The notes: generated from the letters alone by a model not told the origin. A stretch of DNA of 64,000 nt from Cacajao melanocephalus (GCA_963573385.1 CAUYLG010051978.1:28006-92005), one strand, 5' to 3'. Shown: positions 13,450 through 28,880, counted from the stretch's first letter. Made by a program: numbers and translations.

Positions 13450-14201
13450 ATATATCAAAACAAAATTCACAAAATTGTCACAGGTAAATAACCTGAGGAT
13501 GACGAACACAAAGAAATAAAATGCTGAATAACCCATAAATATAAGTGGAATCCCCAAATGACAGGCATGGTGCATACAATGTACATAATTTGCCATTTTA
13601 GCTCCCAGATAGACTAAAATCTTAAAGTAGGGAGAGAAAACAAACACAGAGCTTAGACCAAGATATTAGCTCTCTCAAGCATCTACCTAATCAGATCCTT
13701 CCTTTAACATCTCAGGAACAGGAAGATAGAATAGGACCTCTCAAAGGGCTGGAAGAGACTTTGCTGACTGTATAGTCCAACACTTTAGTTTCCAATTAAG
13801 GAATCTCTGAGCTAATTAAATAACCTGCTTAAAGTCATCAACCACCCTCAGTGCCAGACTAAAGCTACAATCTCTCAGTGTTACTTTCACAGCACCACGT
13901 CACTGCCATCATCAGAGCTGATACCTTACTCATCATCCCCAAATGTTTGTTTGGTATCCAATTTTATATATAGCTATCCAGGAAATACCACAGACTAGAA
14001 TGATCACAGTTTGCCAATTTGACAAACCACTAAGGTGTGTCCTGCCTGCCCTAAAACTCAAATTATTTTTTACTCACATCATTTGCTTATATCCACAGAA
14101 ACTGACCAAATGATTTAAAAATATATTCCACACTCAGATTTCTCAAAGAAGCAATCCTACAAAAACCACCAGCATGAAATTAATGAGAATGGGACTAGTA
14201 C

Positions 14202-14597
14202 CTTCCCCAGAAGGCAATCTCTGGGGTGCCTTTCGTGTAGACGGAGTCGCTGGCATCATTCAGCCCATTGGTGACCCCACTAGCATAGCTCATCACGATT
14301 CCACCATCTGCTGACACACTCAGGACATCCTGATGTCCTCCCCCTGATGTCCTCTCCAAGAACTGACCACCTTCTTTAATGCGCTGTTGTATCATTGGAG
14401 TGAGGGGCATTTCAAAGCTAAAATAGCTATCAGGCTCTGAGTATAATGTCTCCAAGGACTCCGCACTGTAGTATAAAGAAGTGTTGTCCAAAATGGTTTC
14501 AAACTGGGAGCTGTACACATCAGTGGAGTCCTCCGTATATCCAGGCCCAAGGATGTCTTCATCTTCCCCCTTAACCTGTTCCTCTTGTTCAGTGATC
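14202..14597 (-). CDS. PSD3: PSD3 coding exon just upstream of the Sec7-encoding exons
   Basis: This 396-bp exon encodes about 131 whole residues. It starts by completing the arginine codon left open by exon 18,134-19,241 and continues ITEQEEQVKGEDED; it ends TKGTPEIAFWG plus two bases of a split codon. The minus-strand acceptor reads CTTTTCAG and the donor GTACTAGT after GGGGAAG, a weaker donor than usual. The segment is acidic at the start, then tyrosine-rich (VYSSQFETILDNTSLYYSAE), then has the conserved-looking FSFEMPLTPMIQQRIKEG. In PSD3 this leads into the Sec7 exchange domain, which lies beyond the left edge. The phase matches the upstream exon exactly, so the two splice in frame across a 3,536-bp intron. 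Recognition of the family is from remembered PSD3 sequence; no alignment was run. Confidence 0.94.
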
Positions 14598-15329
14598 CTG
14601 AAAAGTAAATAAGAGTGAAGAATTGCAATATTAGGTTAATCTCTTTATTTTTCTCCCTTTAACTATATGAAAACGACAACATTCTAGAGATCTAACTCTT
14701 GTAATCATTGACTTATATCTTAATATATTTGGGAAGGAAGCTACAAAGCATAATCAGGTTTAAAAATTCTCAGCATGCACGTGGCTAGGACACTATAAAT
14801 TTAATAAAGTTTCAAACTAGTTTGCTAATGTGTGAATACATCTGGTCCAATGAATGTATGAAGAAAATATTCAATTCTCATTTTAGCCAACTATACTGTA
14901 CACATTCAGATGATTTGCAACTACCAGCATTCCTAATTATAACAAAAGCAGATAAATATATCATATAAACTTGATATGGCAAATTTTCAGTAAAAAATAC
15001 ACTAAACTTTCATCAGTTTATTAATACCGTCTGATTTAAATAAGGGCAAATGCGCTCAAGCAGATGACTGCAACAGAAGCCAAGAGCTGCCTACTGCTGA
15101 CAACAATGCAGCACTGCAGAGAGATTTCAGGTCCAAAATTAGCCAATGAATGGCCTAACAAAAGCTAATAGAAGCAAGGCTAAACAAAACCTTGAGAGAT
15201 TAGAAACAGCTCAAAAGTCAACATACAGGGCGGGGTATTAATTTTGGCACACAAATGTGAACAATTAATATGCAGCATGTTTTTTGAATATTAAAAATGA
15301 ACATTAGGATAACTAAGTAAAATTAAAAA

Positions 15330-15500
15330 CTTGGGACATAGATCACTAGTTAAGAGCAAAACGTCAAGAGTTAGAAAAACCAGAAGCTGAATTTTGGCTG
15401 TCTCAATTACTAGCTATATCACTTGAAGCAACTTTACTTAACGTCTCTGAGCCTCAGATTCCTACAAATAGGAATAAAATAGAAATAGGAATTATCTATT
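15330..15500 (+). repeat. MIR SINE, sense
   Basis: Contains AGTTAAGAGCAAAACG, TTACTAGCTATATCACTTGA and TTACTTAACGTCTCTGAGCC in MIR order, within the intron between the two PSD3 exons. Confidence 0.7.
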
Positions 15501-15579
15501 AAGCATCTCATAAGTCATCCACATTCCCAGGTATTACTGGAATCCACATTCAACACTGCAGCTAGTTTGTTGTTTTTAA

Positions 15580-16500
<921 letters not shown>

Positions 16501-16920
16501 ATGAATTATTAATCTGAACAGCAATGTATTTTCCAGTGGGGATATAAACACGGAGCCACATGCCACATATCAAGGGCGCTTTGGAGGGATGTCTAGAGAG
16601 CTAATGGGTTGGGGAGTGGAGGGGGAAGGATCCTGCTGGTGATCCCAAAGGAGCAGCACTCCCAGGGGGTTTGTTAACTGCAGAAGAAAAGGCATTTCCT
16701 TACACCGAACAAGGAAACAAAAAACAACCCTCAGCCTTGACACAGATGTTCTCTCATATAAACTATAATATGGTGTCATGAGGACTGACAGAAGAAAAGA
16801 TGGTACAAATTAGAAGTATAGAGCACAACAAATGACTACGATCAAAGGGGGTGAAGAAAGATGGGTCATGTCTCCCATTTATCCAGGGTCTAGGCTGGTG
16901 TAGATTTCAGAAATCCAGAG

Positions 16921-17208
16921 AAAAACCAGGAAATACCACATGACACCAAGTTTCACTTATAAAGGCCATAAATCTCGTAAGTGGGAGTTGAACAATGAGA
17001 ACATATGCGCACAGGAGGGAAACATCACACACCAGGGCCTGTCGGGGGGTGTGGGGCAAGGGAAAGGATAGCATTAGGAGAAATACCTAATGTAGATGAC
17101 AGGTTCCTGGGTGCAGCAAACCACCAGGGCACATGTATACCTATGTAACAAACCTGCACATTTTGCACATGTATCCCAGAACTTAAAGTATAATAATAAA
17201 AAAGGTCA
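16921..17208 (+). mobile_element. L1 3' end, primate-type, 5' truncated
   Basis: About 290 bp of L1 3' UTR: GTGGGAGTTGAACAATGAGA, GATAGCATTAGGAGAAATAC, CACATGTATACCTATGTAAC and AACTTAAAGTATAATAATAA before an A tail. Close to the younger L1P 3' ends. No coding sequence. Confidence 0.9.
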
Positions 17209-17325
17209 TAAATCAAAATATATGCTACTTATGAGAAGAAGAAATTCCCATGTGAATACCAGCGAACAACTGAATTAGAAAGTCTACTTCTGACGCCCTG
17301 AGATGTCATTTCTAAACATAGGAAG

Positions 17326-17631
17326 AGCCGGGCACGGTGGCTCACACTTGTAATCCCACCACTTAGGGAGGCTAAGGTGGGAGGATCACTTGATGCCAGG
17401 AGTTTGAAACAGCCCGGGCAACATAGTGGGACCCCATCTCTACAAAGAGTACAAAAGTTAGCCGGGTGTGGTGGCGCACACCTGTAGTCCCAGCTACTCA
17501 GAGGGCTGAGGTGAGAGGATCTCCTGAGCCTTGGAGGTCAAGGCTGCAGTGAGCCATGATCACACCAGTGTACTACAGCCTGGAAGATGGAATAAGACCT
17601 TGTCTCTGTAAAAATAAATAAACAAACAAAC
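17326..17631 (+). repeat. AluJ, sense
   Basis: Full-length dimer starting GCCGGGCACGGTGGCTCACA with J-type positions such as CCATCTCTACAAAGAGT and GAGGTCAAGGCTGCAGTGAG, ending in an A-rich AAAC tail. Confidence 0.93.
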
Positions 17632-18133
17632 GTAGGAAATTGAGTGGGCCCAAACCCAGAACCTCTGTGTACATATATGTATGTAGGCTGGATTGAAGGC
17701 ATTGGTGTTATACCCAGAAGAAACGCCCAAGTTGAAAGTAACAGCTACATAGGGCAAGTCAAAAGAGTCCAAATCTTTTCATATCATTAAAGACTATAGT
17801 GAGGTATTACACTTACCTTGATGTTGGGAAACTTGAAATCTGTCAAATGTTAAGAAAATGTCAGAAAAGAATTCACAGTTTAGTGTTCACAGCCTTTTCA
17901 GAAACTGTTTCTCCGGTCCATGCCTAATGGATGGCTTTATAACAAGATCACTTTAATATCTGAGAAGCTTAGAAGGAATCTCAGAAGAACCTAGCTTACA
18001 GTAACTTCTGTTATACTCTATGATAACAAGGACACAATGTATTGTGATTGAGTTCTCATGTGGAGCACAGGATAATGGTTTTCTATGATATGTACTAGGC
18101 ATCTCAGACAGCAGGGCTACTCTGGGCACTCAC

Positions 18134-19241
18134 CTTTCCTTGTATCTCTCTGGTTCAGGCTTCTTCTCAAGACGCTGTTTGTTTTCCTTTAGGAAGACTT
18201 CATCCTCTCCACTCTCATCAAGATGCACAGGGGAGAATATCCCCGAGCTTGTGCCAGGCCTCTCTGAAGAAGCTTTCAAGGATTCATCCCAAACATTCTC
18301 AGTTAAACTACTTGAATTACACAAACCAGCTGATGAGATGAGATGGCGTGGCACTTTCGAAAACTCTTTGTTTTCAGGAGAGGCTGTTCTTTGCAGCGAT
18401 GTCTTAAAATCTATGGGATGCTGGCTCTCTCTCTTATCTCCTCCTGTCCACAGTATCTCCACTCCTTGAAATTCCACGTGTTTGACCCGGCCTGGGCGTC
18501 CCATGGAGCCGCTTCGATCACATCCCCCTGGGTGCTCTCTCCCAAGAGCAGACCTCTGCTCTTTCAAGAAACCAACACTGCCTGCAGAGTGGTAGGTCAC
18601 TGCTGAGCTCCCCAGGGAGGCCACAGGACAAGCTGCCTCCTGCACACAGAGGGCCCCTTTCCTCTCATTATTCATTATCTGGGAAAGCTCTGCCTGAGTG
18701 TCTCCAGTTAACAGTGCGGTCAGATCCTTCTGGATGCTCAAATAAAAACTTTCCTGTGTCGTTACTTCAGCTGAAGGAGGTATTTCTGGTGATTTTTTTT
18801 GGCCAGCAGGGAGCAGTTTGTTGGTTCTCTGTGTTTTATGACTGGCAGTGTCCAGCTCTTTTTCCACCTGCTGAACTGAAAAACTAGAAACAGCATCTTG
18901 GTCCAGTACCTTTGCAGCCTGTAATGTTCCGGAAATGATTCTGGCTTCGGTGGCTTTCAGAGCTGAAATCAAAGAGTCAATGGGCTGTAAACTTTGTTCC
19001 TTGAGGTGACTTTGAGAGGGGGCCTCTCTGACATCTTTTGGTCCTTCTGTAACACTGTCGAGCCCAGAGTGGCAGCCAGTAAGAGGCTGCACACCCTGCT
19101 GCTCTTGTGGGTGGCATGGCAGAGTCTCACCATCAAACTCCAGAGAAGGCCTTAGGCCTTCTCCACCTTCCTCCATGGTCCCATATTCTGGAAATTCATT
19201 TGTGACATTTGGTGGGAGTAAAGTGCTTCCTCCATGATCAC
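18134..19241 (-). CDS. PSD3: PSD3 large N-terminal coding exon
   Basis: PSD3 (EFA6D) activates ARF6 by nucleotide exchange at the plasma membrane and endosomes, and is prominent in neurons. This 1,108-bp exon encodes about 368 residues of the long isoform's N-terminal region, upstream of Sec7 and PH. The frame begins after a split serine codon with DHGGSTLLPPN and ends EPERYKE plus a split arginine. On the minus strand the acceptor reads TTCTCTTCACAG and the donor GTGAGTG. The frame stays open throughout. The product is Ser/Glu/Lys-rich with no membrane segment or obvious fold, as expected of a disordered regulatory arm; one more ordered-looking stretch is IDSLISALKATEARIIS. The open frame continues upstream to an ATG near 19,311, but that part lies behind the acceptor and is intronic. 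Several residues differ from the human protein as I remember it, for example SLEFDGETLP here against SLEFDGEALP. Confidence 0.93.
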
Positions 19242-19919
19242 CTGTGAAGAGAACACAAGGGACACATGATTTGTTGCAGAAAGGCCCCAGGAGATCACAA
19301 TGCATATTCATGTAGATCAGGCACTCAATAATACTTATTAATTTGATTATTTCATTCTATCTGTCCTCCCACCATCCTGTAACACATACTTCTCATGACA
19401 CTGCAGTGATCCCTTCTACTTAGCTTACATGAGTATAACCACAAAACTTTCAGCATAGAAGGCAATAATGACACCTGCCATATTTTACTTTGCTTCTTAT
19501 GTGCCATACATGAGGATTCACTAACTCAGTTGCTTCATATGCAAAAAGGGATTAAAATAAGGATATGTACCACCACCTTCCAAATACCACTCATAAAACA
19601 GCAACTGAAATATTTCTATTAGGCATAACACTAAAGAGCCCTATGTTCCAGTCAACAATATCTGTGCCGTGCAATCTCTGAAACAGAGCCTCTGCAAAAC
19701 ACTTATGATCTATTTAAACTCAGTCAATATTTTTTCTGCCAGAAGTCTCCCCTTCATTGTTGGGTTTCTGTGTGTGTGTGTCGGGGGGGATGCTTTTAAA
19801 CCATCCCAGAAAAATAAGAATGAAGCTAACATGGAATAAGAAACTTACTGTGTTAAGAAAGATTTCCAGGATCCCAACTGCATAAAATTCATTTTTCTCA
19901 TTTTATTCATTTATTTTCT

Positions 19920-20335
19920 CAATTGATAAAAGTTAACATATACATACATATATATGTTCACATACACAAAGTTTATATATGGTATACAACATGATGTTTA
20001 ATACATGTATACATTTGTAGAATAGCTAAATCAAGCTGATTAGTAACATATCAGTATTTCACCTCAAATTTTTTGCATGTAGTGAAAACATTTAAAATCT
20101 ACTTACTCTTGTAGCAATTTTCAAGTATATAATACATTGCTGTTAACTACTGTCACCACATTCTACGACAGACTCCTGAATTTATTCCTTCTATCTATCT
20201 GTAATTTGGATCCTTTGACCAACATCTCCCCAATCCCACCACCCCCCAGTCCCTGGTAACCACCATTCAAATTTCTGTTTCCAAGACTTCAACATTTCAG
20301 GTTCTACATATTAGTGAGACCTGTATAAAATTTTA
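19920..20335 (-). mobile_element. Old L1 3' fragment, antisense
   Basis: Contains degraded antisense L1M 3' region landmarks: TTAATACATGTATACATTTG, GTTAACTACTGTCACCAC, CTGTAATTTGGATCCTTTGA and CCTGGTAACCACCATTC. Confidence 0.7.
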
Positions 20336-20492
20336 ATGGCATCTTAGGAAGAACCCTAATATATGAAGTAAAGAAAACAGTATTTAATTAGTATATACTC
20401 ACTATATTAAATCAAATTTATAACAATTCCTTGTTAAAATGATAGTCAGTGAGAACTGAAAATGGGGACATTCTGATAAACCAAAAATTTAA

Positions 20493-21014
<522 letters not shown>

Positions 21015-21077
21015 TAGTGGAATATTTGATACATGTCTGAATATATACACTGAAATGGCTTAAAAGATTTGATTCTA

Positions 21078-21215
21078 CCTGTAATCCCAGCTACTTGGGA
21101 GGCTGAGCTATGAGAATCGTTTGAACCCAGAAGGTGGAGGTTGCAGTGAGCTGAGATTGTGCCACTGTACTTCAGGCTGGGTGACAGAGTGGGACTCCAT
21201 CTAGAAAAAAAAAAA
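21078..21215 (+). repeat. Truncated Alu (right monomer), sense
   Basis: Starts within the second monomer at CCTGTAATCCCAGCTACTTG and ends GGGACTCCATCTAG plus an A tail; the left monomer is missing. Confidence 0.9.
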
Positions 21216-21362
21216 GACTTGATTTCCAAGGCATGGACTAAATGAGGTAGCTTAGAAACATCAGTTAACACAGTCTCCCCCAGTGTGTTAAATAGCAATA
21301 CATCTGAGAGTGTATGTTGTTTTATATTCCATTTTGTAAAATAATTTGAAATATATACTCTT

Positions 21363-21648
<286 letters not shown>

Positions 21649-22240
21649 TGAAATATATTTTTAAAATTAAATTTGAATCAAATGTTGATGGAATCTAAGA
21701 AGCACTTCTCTATGATAGATTTATAATACCTTCCAAAGGACAGAACTAATAAAACGTAGCTTGTTTACATCTGAAGAGGAAACAACTTTTCAAACACTGA
21801 TTTGGAAAACAAGATAGCTAAAAACAATAAAGACCCTTCTTCCTAGGGTGGAATACTGGCATTTTATTTTTTTCAGTAAAGAATGCAATAGGTGTTTTCA
21901 TTTCTTCACCTTTTAAGATTCAGTCATTTTTAGCATATTCACAAAATTGTACAACTATCACCACTATCTAATTCCAGAACATTTTTATTACTCCCAAAAA
22001 GAAATCCTGTGTCCATAAGCAGCCACTCCCCATTTCAACTTTTCTCAGCTCCTGGTAACCACCAACATACTTTCTGTCTCTATGGAATTGTCTATTCCGG
22101 ACACTTCATATAAATGCAATCATAGGATAAATGGCATTTTGAGTTTGACTTCTTTCATTTAGCACAAGGTTGTCAGGGTGTATTCATGTCGTATCATGTA
22201 TCAGATCTTCTTTCCTTTTATTTTATTGCTTTATATATAT

Positions 22241-22360
22241 AAAGAGAGACAGGGTCTCTCTATGATTCCCAGGCTGGTCTCAAACTCCTGGTCTCAAGCA
22301 AACCTCCCTTTTCAGCCTCACAAGTAGCTGGACTACAGGTATGTGCCACTGAGCCTGGCT
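22241..22360 (-). repeat. Partial Alu, antisense, in L1
   Basis: About 120 bp with CCAGGCTGGTCTCAAACTCC and ending ACTGAGCCTGGCT; one monomer only. Confidence 0.85.
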
Positions 22361-22530
22361 GAGAACTTCATTCCTTATTATTGCCAAATATTTCATCATA
22401 TGGGAACAGTCTTTTCTTTGGCCATTCATCAGTTGTTGAGATATTAGACTTATTTCCACTTGTTGGCTGCTATGAATAAAAAAATGTGTATACAAGTTTC
22501 AGGATCTAACTATATTTTTTCTTTTATTTC

Positions 22531-22825
22531 TTGTTTTTTCTTTGAGACACAGTCTCACTCTGTCACCCAGGCTGGAGTACAGTGGCATGATCATGGCTAA
22601 CTGCAGCCTTGACCTCCTGGGCTCAAGCCATTCTCCCACCTCAGCCTCATGAGTAGCTGGGACTACAGTCATGCACCACCTTGCCCAGCTAATTTTTATT
22701 TGTATTGCAGAGACGCTGTTCCACCATGTTGCCTAGTTGGTCTCAAACTCCTGGGCTCAAAGGATACACCTGCCTCGGCCTCCTAAAGTGCTGACATTAC
22801 AGACCTGAACCACTGCATCTGATCT
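22531..22825 (-). repeat. AluJ, antisense, in L1
   Basis: Full dimer with CACCCAGGCTGGAGTACAGT and TGCAGCCTTGACCTCCTGGG. Confidence 0.93.
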
Positions 22826-23634
22826 AAATACATGTTTGATTCTCTTCTGTATACACCTAGGACTAAATCTATGTCTAATATTTTAGGAAACTGCTGAACA
22901 GTTTTCCAAAGCAACTGTACTATTTTACATTCCTGCAAGTAATGTCTAAGATTCTATTACTGTTTATTGTTACAGACATCCCAGAAGTGGTATCTCACTG
23001 TGATTTTCATTTGCATTTCCCCAATGACGACTTACGTTGAGCACCTTGTCATGTGTTTTTTGGCCATTTGTGAATCTTTTTTACATGCATGCCCAGTTGA
23101 TGGATGAATTATTTGTCTTTTTACTACTGAGTTGTAAGAGTTCTTCATATATTCTGGACCTAAGTACTTTATTAGATATATACTTTTCAAATGTTTTCTC
23201 CCATTCTGTGAGTTGTCATTTTTCACTTAATTGATAGTGTCTTTTGAAGCACAAAAGGTTTTGATTTTGCTGAAATCCAAATTATCTATTTTTCCTTTGC
23301 TCTCTTGTCCTTTTTGTATCATATGCAGCAAATCACTGTCTAAACCAAGGTCACAAAGATTACTTTTACGTTGTCTTTAAGAGTTTTACAGTATTAGCTA
23401 TTACATTGAGCTCTCTCATCCACTTTGAATTATTTTTTGTATATGATGTGAAGTAGAAATCCAATTTCATTATTTTGCACGTGGATATCCAGTTGTCCCA
23501 GCACTATCTGTTCAAAAGACTATTCTTTCTCCGTAGAAAACCTTTGATGCCCATGTCAAAAATCAGTCATATACATATATTAACATCTATGTACAGGCTT
23601 ATTTCTAGACTCTCAATTCCATTCAGCTAGATAC

Positions 23635-23929
23635 CTTTTTTTTTTTTAAGACAGGATCTCACTCTTTGCCCAGGCTGGAGTACAGTGGTGCAATCACGGC
23701 TGACTGCAGTCCCAACCTCCTGGACTCAAGCAATCCTCCCACCTCAGCCTTCCGAGTAGCTGGGGCTATAGGCATGAACCACCTTGCCTGAACAATTTTT
23801 CATTTTTTTTAAGAGACAGGGTCTCACTATGTTGCCCAGGCTGGTCTTGAACTGCTAGGCCCAAGTGATCCCTCTCGCCTCAGACCTCCGAAGTGTTACG
23901 ACTACAGGCATGAGCCACCACACCTGGCT
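23635..23929 (-). repeat. AluJ, antisense, in L1
   Basis: Starts with a T tract and AAGACAGGATCTCACTC; ends GAGCCACCACACCTGGCT. Confidence 0.93.
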
Positions 23930-24250
23930 AGCTGCCTATCTTTATGCCAGAATAACACTGTCTTCACTACAGCTTCACTACTGTAGCTTTGCAGTAAGTG
24001 AAATCTGGAAGTGTGAGTCTCCTCCAACTCTTTTCTTCCTTCCCACGTTGTTTTGATCACTCTGAGCCCCTTGAATTTCCCATGACTTTTAGAATCAACT
24101 CGTCAGCTGTGATTTTGATAGGGGCTGCAATGAATCTATACAGTATTGGCTTCTTAACAGTATTACTATTACATCTTTTGATCCATGATGATGGGCTGCT
24201 TTTTTCATTTATTCAGTCTTCTTTAATTTCTTTCAACATTGTTTTTTATA

Positions 24251-24529
24251 ATTTTTTTTTTTTAGATGTAGCCTCATTCTGTCACCCAGGCTGGAGTGCA
24301 GTGGTGCAATCTCAGCTCACTGCAACCTCTGCCTCCTGGGTTCAAGCAATTCCCGGAGTAGCTGGGACTACAGGCATGTGCCAACATGCCCAGCTAATTT
24401 TCTGTATTTTTAGTAGAGATGGGGTTTCACTGTGTTAGCCAAGATGGTCTTGATCTCTTGATCTCGTGATCCACCCACCTTAGCCTCCTAAAGTGCTGGG
24501 ATTACACACGTGAGCTACTGCCCCTGGCC
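24251..24529 (-). repeat. Alu (S-type), antisense, in L1
   Basis: Dimer with CTCACTGCAACCTCTGCCTC and CTTGATCTCTTGATCTCGTG; ends CTACTGCCCCTGGCC. Confidence 0.93.
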
Positions 24530-24939
24530 GCAATTTTTTATAATTTTAAATGAACACATTTTCAATTATTCCCCTAAGATTCTATTTCTTTTGATACTGC
24601 TTTTTAAATGTCTTTAGATCATTCATTAGCAGTGTATAGAAATACAATCTGTTGCTATAGATGAATCTTATATCCCACAACCTTGCTTAACTTGGAGCAC
24701 AGAATAACACACCTGTAGATCGTTCAGGACTCTACATATTAGATCATGTCATCTGTGGCTAAATTCTTCCTTTACGATCCCAATCAATCTTTCCTAATCA
24801 AGTCTCTGTCAACTCCCTTTCACATGTGATACTATCACCTGCAAGCTGAAGGAAAGGGCAACTCACGAATACCCCGAACAGATTTATTCTAATTCTAATA
24901 CAAACTGGAAAAACGCTTAAGCATATATATATTCTGAAT

Positions 24940-25120
24940 GAGTAGGCATACACACGCTCTTTTGCCTTTGTTCAACTTCTTTTCTCTACCTGACATACTT
25001 TTTCTTCCCATTTCAACATAAATCAGATTATTTTCACATTTCAAGACCTATACCAAATCCCCTTGGTGAGCCTTCCCTTGCTCACCAAATCTTGAAAAAA
25101 GTCCTCTCCTCTGTATAAAT
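24940..25120 (+). repeat. L2 LINE fragment
   Basis: Degraded L2 segment with TTCTCTACCTGACATACTTT, CACATTTCAAGACCTATACC and GTGAGCCTTCCCTTGCTCAC in L2 order. Confidence 0.5.
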
Positions 25121-25387
25121 AAAAGTCAAAAAGACTTTTGCTATATGGCATATAGAGTGTAAATATACAAAATAAACGAACATAATGTTACTCACACCTG
25201 AAAGCTTCCAAAAGCAACAATTTTTAACCTATCATGAAGTGTTTTAAGAAAACTGATCATAGTGAGCACTGAAGCTGTATTTATAAACAACACCAAAACA
25301 TATTACAGTGAAATCCATTCAGTGAAGAGAAGTTAAACTTAGTCAGTTGGGAATCCACTTTGCTTTAACAGTTTCAATTGCCCTCTG

Positions 25388-25418
25388 AAAAACAAACAAA
25401 CAAACAAACAAACAAACA
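25388..25418. repeat. (CAAA)n microsatellite
   Basis: Seven to eight tandem copies of AAAC/CAAA. Confidence 0.95.
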
Positions 25419-25891
25419 CTAGCCCCAAGAGAAGTAACCAAGAGATATCAAGAAAAGGGGCCTCAGAGAAATTAATTACTTCACCCCATTTTTAATAGTT
25501 TTCATTGAAATATCCCTCAGACAGGGACAGAGCAAATGCAACAATTGTGGGCAAGTGCTTGTGATGTCTGATATAACAACTTGGCAACTGGTCAAAGAAA
25601 ATGAGGTCAGATAAGAGGGAGAAAGGGCGAGGCAAAGCCCTGCATGTTGGATTGCCTGCTTTACTATCAAATATTTGAGTAAGTTCTCCTGGTCTATGTT
25701 TACTGTTCTAACTAAAAACAGGCATAGACCAGGTAAAACGAATGTTCTGAGAGGTGAAATGATCTGACTAAGGTTAATAAAATGATGTTCAATAAAGTAC
25801 TGTATCAGACCTGTAAATCAGAACTAGATTTCTAATTTCTAGTCTTCTGTCTCTCAAAAGTAAAAGCCTGGGAGAAACTCAGGGACACTGA

Positions 25892-26222
<331 letters not shown>

Positions 26223-26229
26223 AAGACCA

Positions 26230-28290
26230 TCATTTCTAAGAGCAGTAATGTTAACAAATATAATAAAGAATAAAACCAAAAGTGTTCCAGTTGTAGCTTC
26301 TGGGTAGAAATAGCCTTAATAATCATGTCCCTAAGGATTCAGCACAATAGAAATATTTCGTTTCAAATAAGGCATCCTCTGTCACACCCCATGAGCAGTT
26401 TATTTTTGCTGTCTGCATTACTTATCACAACTTGACTGTCTTTAACAACACAAAAAATATTGCAGACTAACAGTCCTGACCTTTTATTTAGAATGTCTGG
26501 TTTATTCCATATGTTTAAAAATTGGGACTATGTGCAAATATGATTTTTTTTAAAAAAAAGATCAAATTGTTCCTCTAAGATTTTTTAAGTTTCTCCCTTT
26601 TAAAATAGGGCCATGGATACTTCCTATTAAATGCCCATTTTTTCCAAAATTCATTCACGCATTCAGCAAATATTGACTACCTGCTATGTACAAAACATAG
26701 GGGATTCAAAACTGAGTATTTCCAGAGCATAGTAAGTCTGTTTGGCATGTTAGAAAGATCGCCCTTGTAGAACGTGAAGGATGTGTAGCAGAGAGGGTAT
26801 GCGCATAGATTCAGGAATAACCACACAAGCTTCTGGCAGTAGTGCAGGTGAGAGACGGTGAGTACTAGAGCCAGCACAAAGGCAGAACAGACAGGAACAA
26901 AGATGCAAGGGGTGCCACACCTGCCACAACACTACTTCCACAGCATCCATGACCATCATCTCATCTCCTCTGCCCCAGCCCCCTCTAGTTTCAATATGCT
27001 TCCACCAAAGCCATTCCTGGGCCTCTTCCAACTGCTGAGAGCTCTTACACCGAACTTGTTAACACTTTCCCTTTCAGTGTACATCTATTACTAATGTAAG
27101 AATCCAGCTGAAAACATTTCCCCTCCAGTGAGCCTTCCTGAATTAGTCCTGCCCGAATTTGGTCCCGTATGTGTGACAAAGGGACTTAGGGACTTGCTAA
27201 ATATAAAAAAAGAATGTTAGCACTTACCTAAACTACACACTAGTAGAATGTGAATTAATAAAGGGTTCTGTGTGTATTTTTCCCCTTAAAGAAATGAAAA
27301 TGTAGTGTAGAATGTGGAGGAGGGAAGAGGGAAGAAGAGTTTTCACACTCATGTGAAATATGTGTACTTTTCGGAGGTATTTATTTATACTACATTAGAA
27401 GTCATACTTTTCTATCAGGAACTTTATCTGCTGCTTTGTGTGTCTGTTCAGATTCCTAACAAATTGTGTTTCCTGTTGTTTAGCAAAGATGCTTTTCCTG
27501 CAATGACATATAAACCCACTGATTTTTTTTAAAGACCTTTTGTTCTTTTGATTTAATATATTGAGAAAGAAATGAGATACATTTGAATGTTAACAGGATC
27601 AATTTTAGGAGTGCTTTGGGTTATATATCAAATAGTGATCTGTTTCTGGAACACGGGGACAGAACTGTAATAAAATGAAATGGAATAGAAAGAAATTTCT
27701 TCAAACTGTGAGAAAATAAGCCTGCTCCGTAAGATTGGCTGCAGAAAAGCCATGGCCTGTCTAAGAATTATCCTGTTTGAGGAGCAGTAAATGAAACAGA
27801 TTTTCTTCCACTCTGGCTAGCAACTTCTTAAAAGACAATAGTTCAAGAAAAATGAAATACAAGAACTATTTGCCACGTCTACTATAGACTTGGTCACTGT
27901 AAGCTGAAATCTGAAGGAAATAAAACAGTTTTTCATTAGGGATTCTCAGCAATAGGACATAGATTTCCCCAGACTATACGACAGGCACATCTATGCCTAC
28001 GTTCTTCAGGAAAGCCCTAATTCTGGATTCTACACAGATATATTTTCTAGAACCTGGGACCAGTCATGCCATTTTTAGAAAAAGGTTTTTGTTTTGTCTT
28101 GTCTTGTTTTGTTGTTACAAAAATATAAACTCTAAAAGGCAAGAACTTTGTTTGCTTTCTTTACAACTATGTCCCCAGAGCCTATAACAAAATTACCTAG
28201 AAAAATGGATATTTTTGTTGAATCAATCAATTAAAAATGCATATTGGTATCGTATGTGTAACTGGTATCCTATTGGACACCAATTAATAG
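26230..28290. other. PSD3 intron, mostly unassigned
   Basis: Mostly unique. Around 26,650-26,720 there is an L2/MIR-like CAGCAAATATTGACTACCTG segment. The block 26,904-26,987 is repeated at 29,129-29,218. No gene seen. Confidence 0.5.
26904..26987 (+). repeat. Local direct repeat, copy 1
   Basis: Begins TGCAAGGGGTGCCACACC and ends CTGCCCCAGCCCCCTCTA. By eye about 85-90 percent of aligned positions match copy 2, allowing a few small gaps. Not a family I recognise. Confidence 0.8.
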
Positions 28291-28298
28291 ACGTTGAA

Positions 28299-28612
<314 letters not shown>

Positions 28613-28754
28613 TTTAACACAGAAGAAAAAAAGCAGCCTCCTTAAGCACAAGCAAAATACTTCATGTTAGTATCACCCAAGTCCTACCTACTGCTTCTAA
28701 GTCCAGGTTTGAATAAGATTCAGGAAACAGTAGGGTACTTCCTGATATTAGAGC

Positions 28755-28880
28755 AGCTCATTCTCTCATTTACTCAGCCGACATTTCTTGTGTACCAGGA
28801 ATGTGTCAAGCACTAGAAAAAAAAGCAGCAAACAAGACCAACTTGGCCTCTGTCATCAAGGAGTTCACAGTCTAGCAACT
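28755..28880 (+). repeat. L2-like 3' fragment
   Basis: Reads as a decayed form of the ATTCAACAAATATTTATTGA...GTGCCAGGCACT ancient-repeat theme, followed by AAGGAGTTCACAGTCTAG. Family assignment is uncertain. Confidence 0.4.

Larger units (their letters stand above)
21850..24790 (-). mobile_element. Old L1 (L1M-type) 3' part, antisense, cut by four Alu insertions
   Basis: Between the Alu copies, the plus strand reads as antisense L1 ORF2 and 3' region: CAATCATAGGATAAATGGCA, TTTGGCCATTCATCAGTTGT, TCTCACTGTGATTTTCATTT, GTTCTTCATATATTCTGGAC, and TTGTCCCAGCACTATCTGTT. Joining the pieces across the Alus gives continuous L1 order, so the four Alus inserted after it. No intact frame. Confidence 0.85.

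Noticed and set aside
19242..19311. Upstream extension of the large PSD3 open frame to an ATG (MNMHCDLLGPF...)
   Set aside because: It lies beyond a good splice acceptor at 19,242, and the PSD3 protein as I know it joins a different exon there. Treated as intron read-through.
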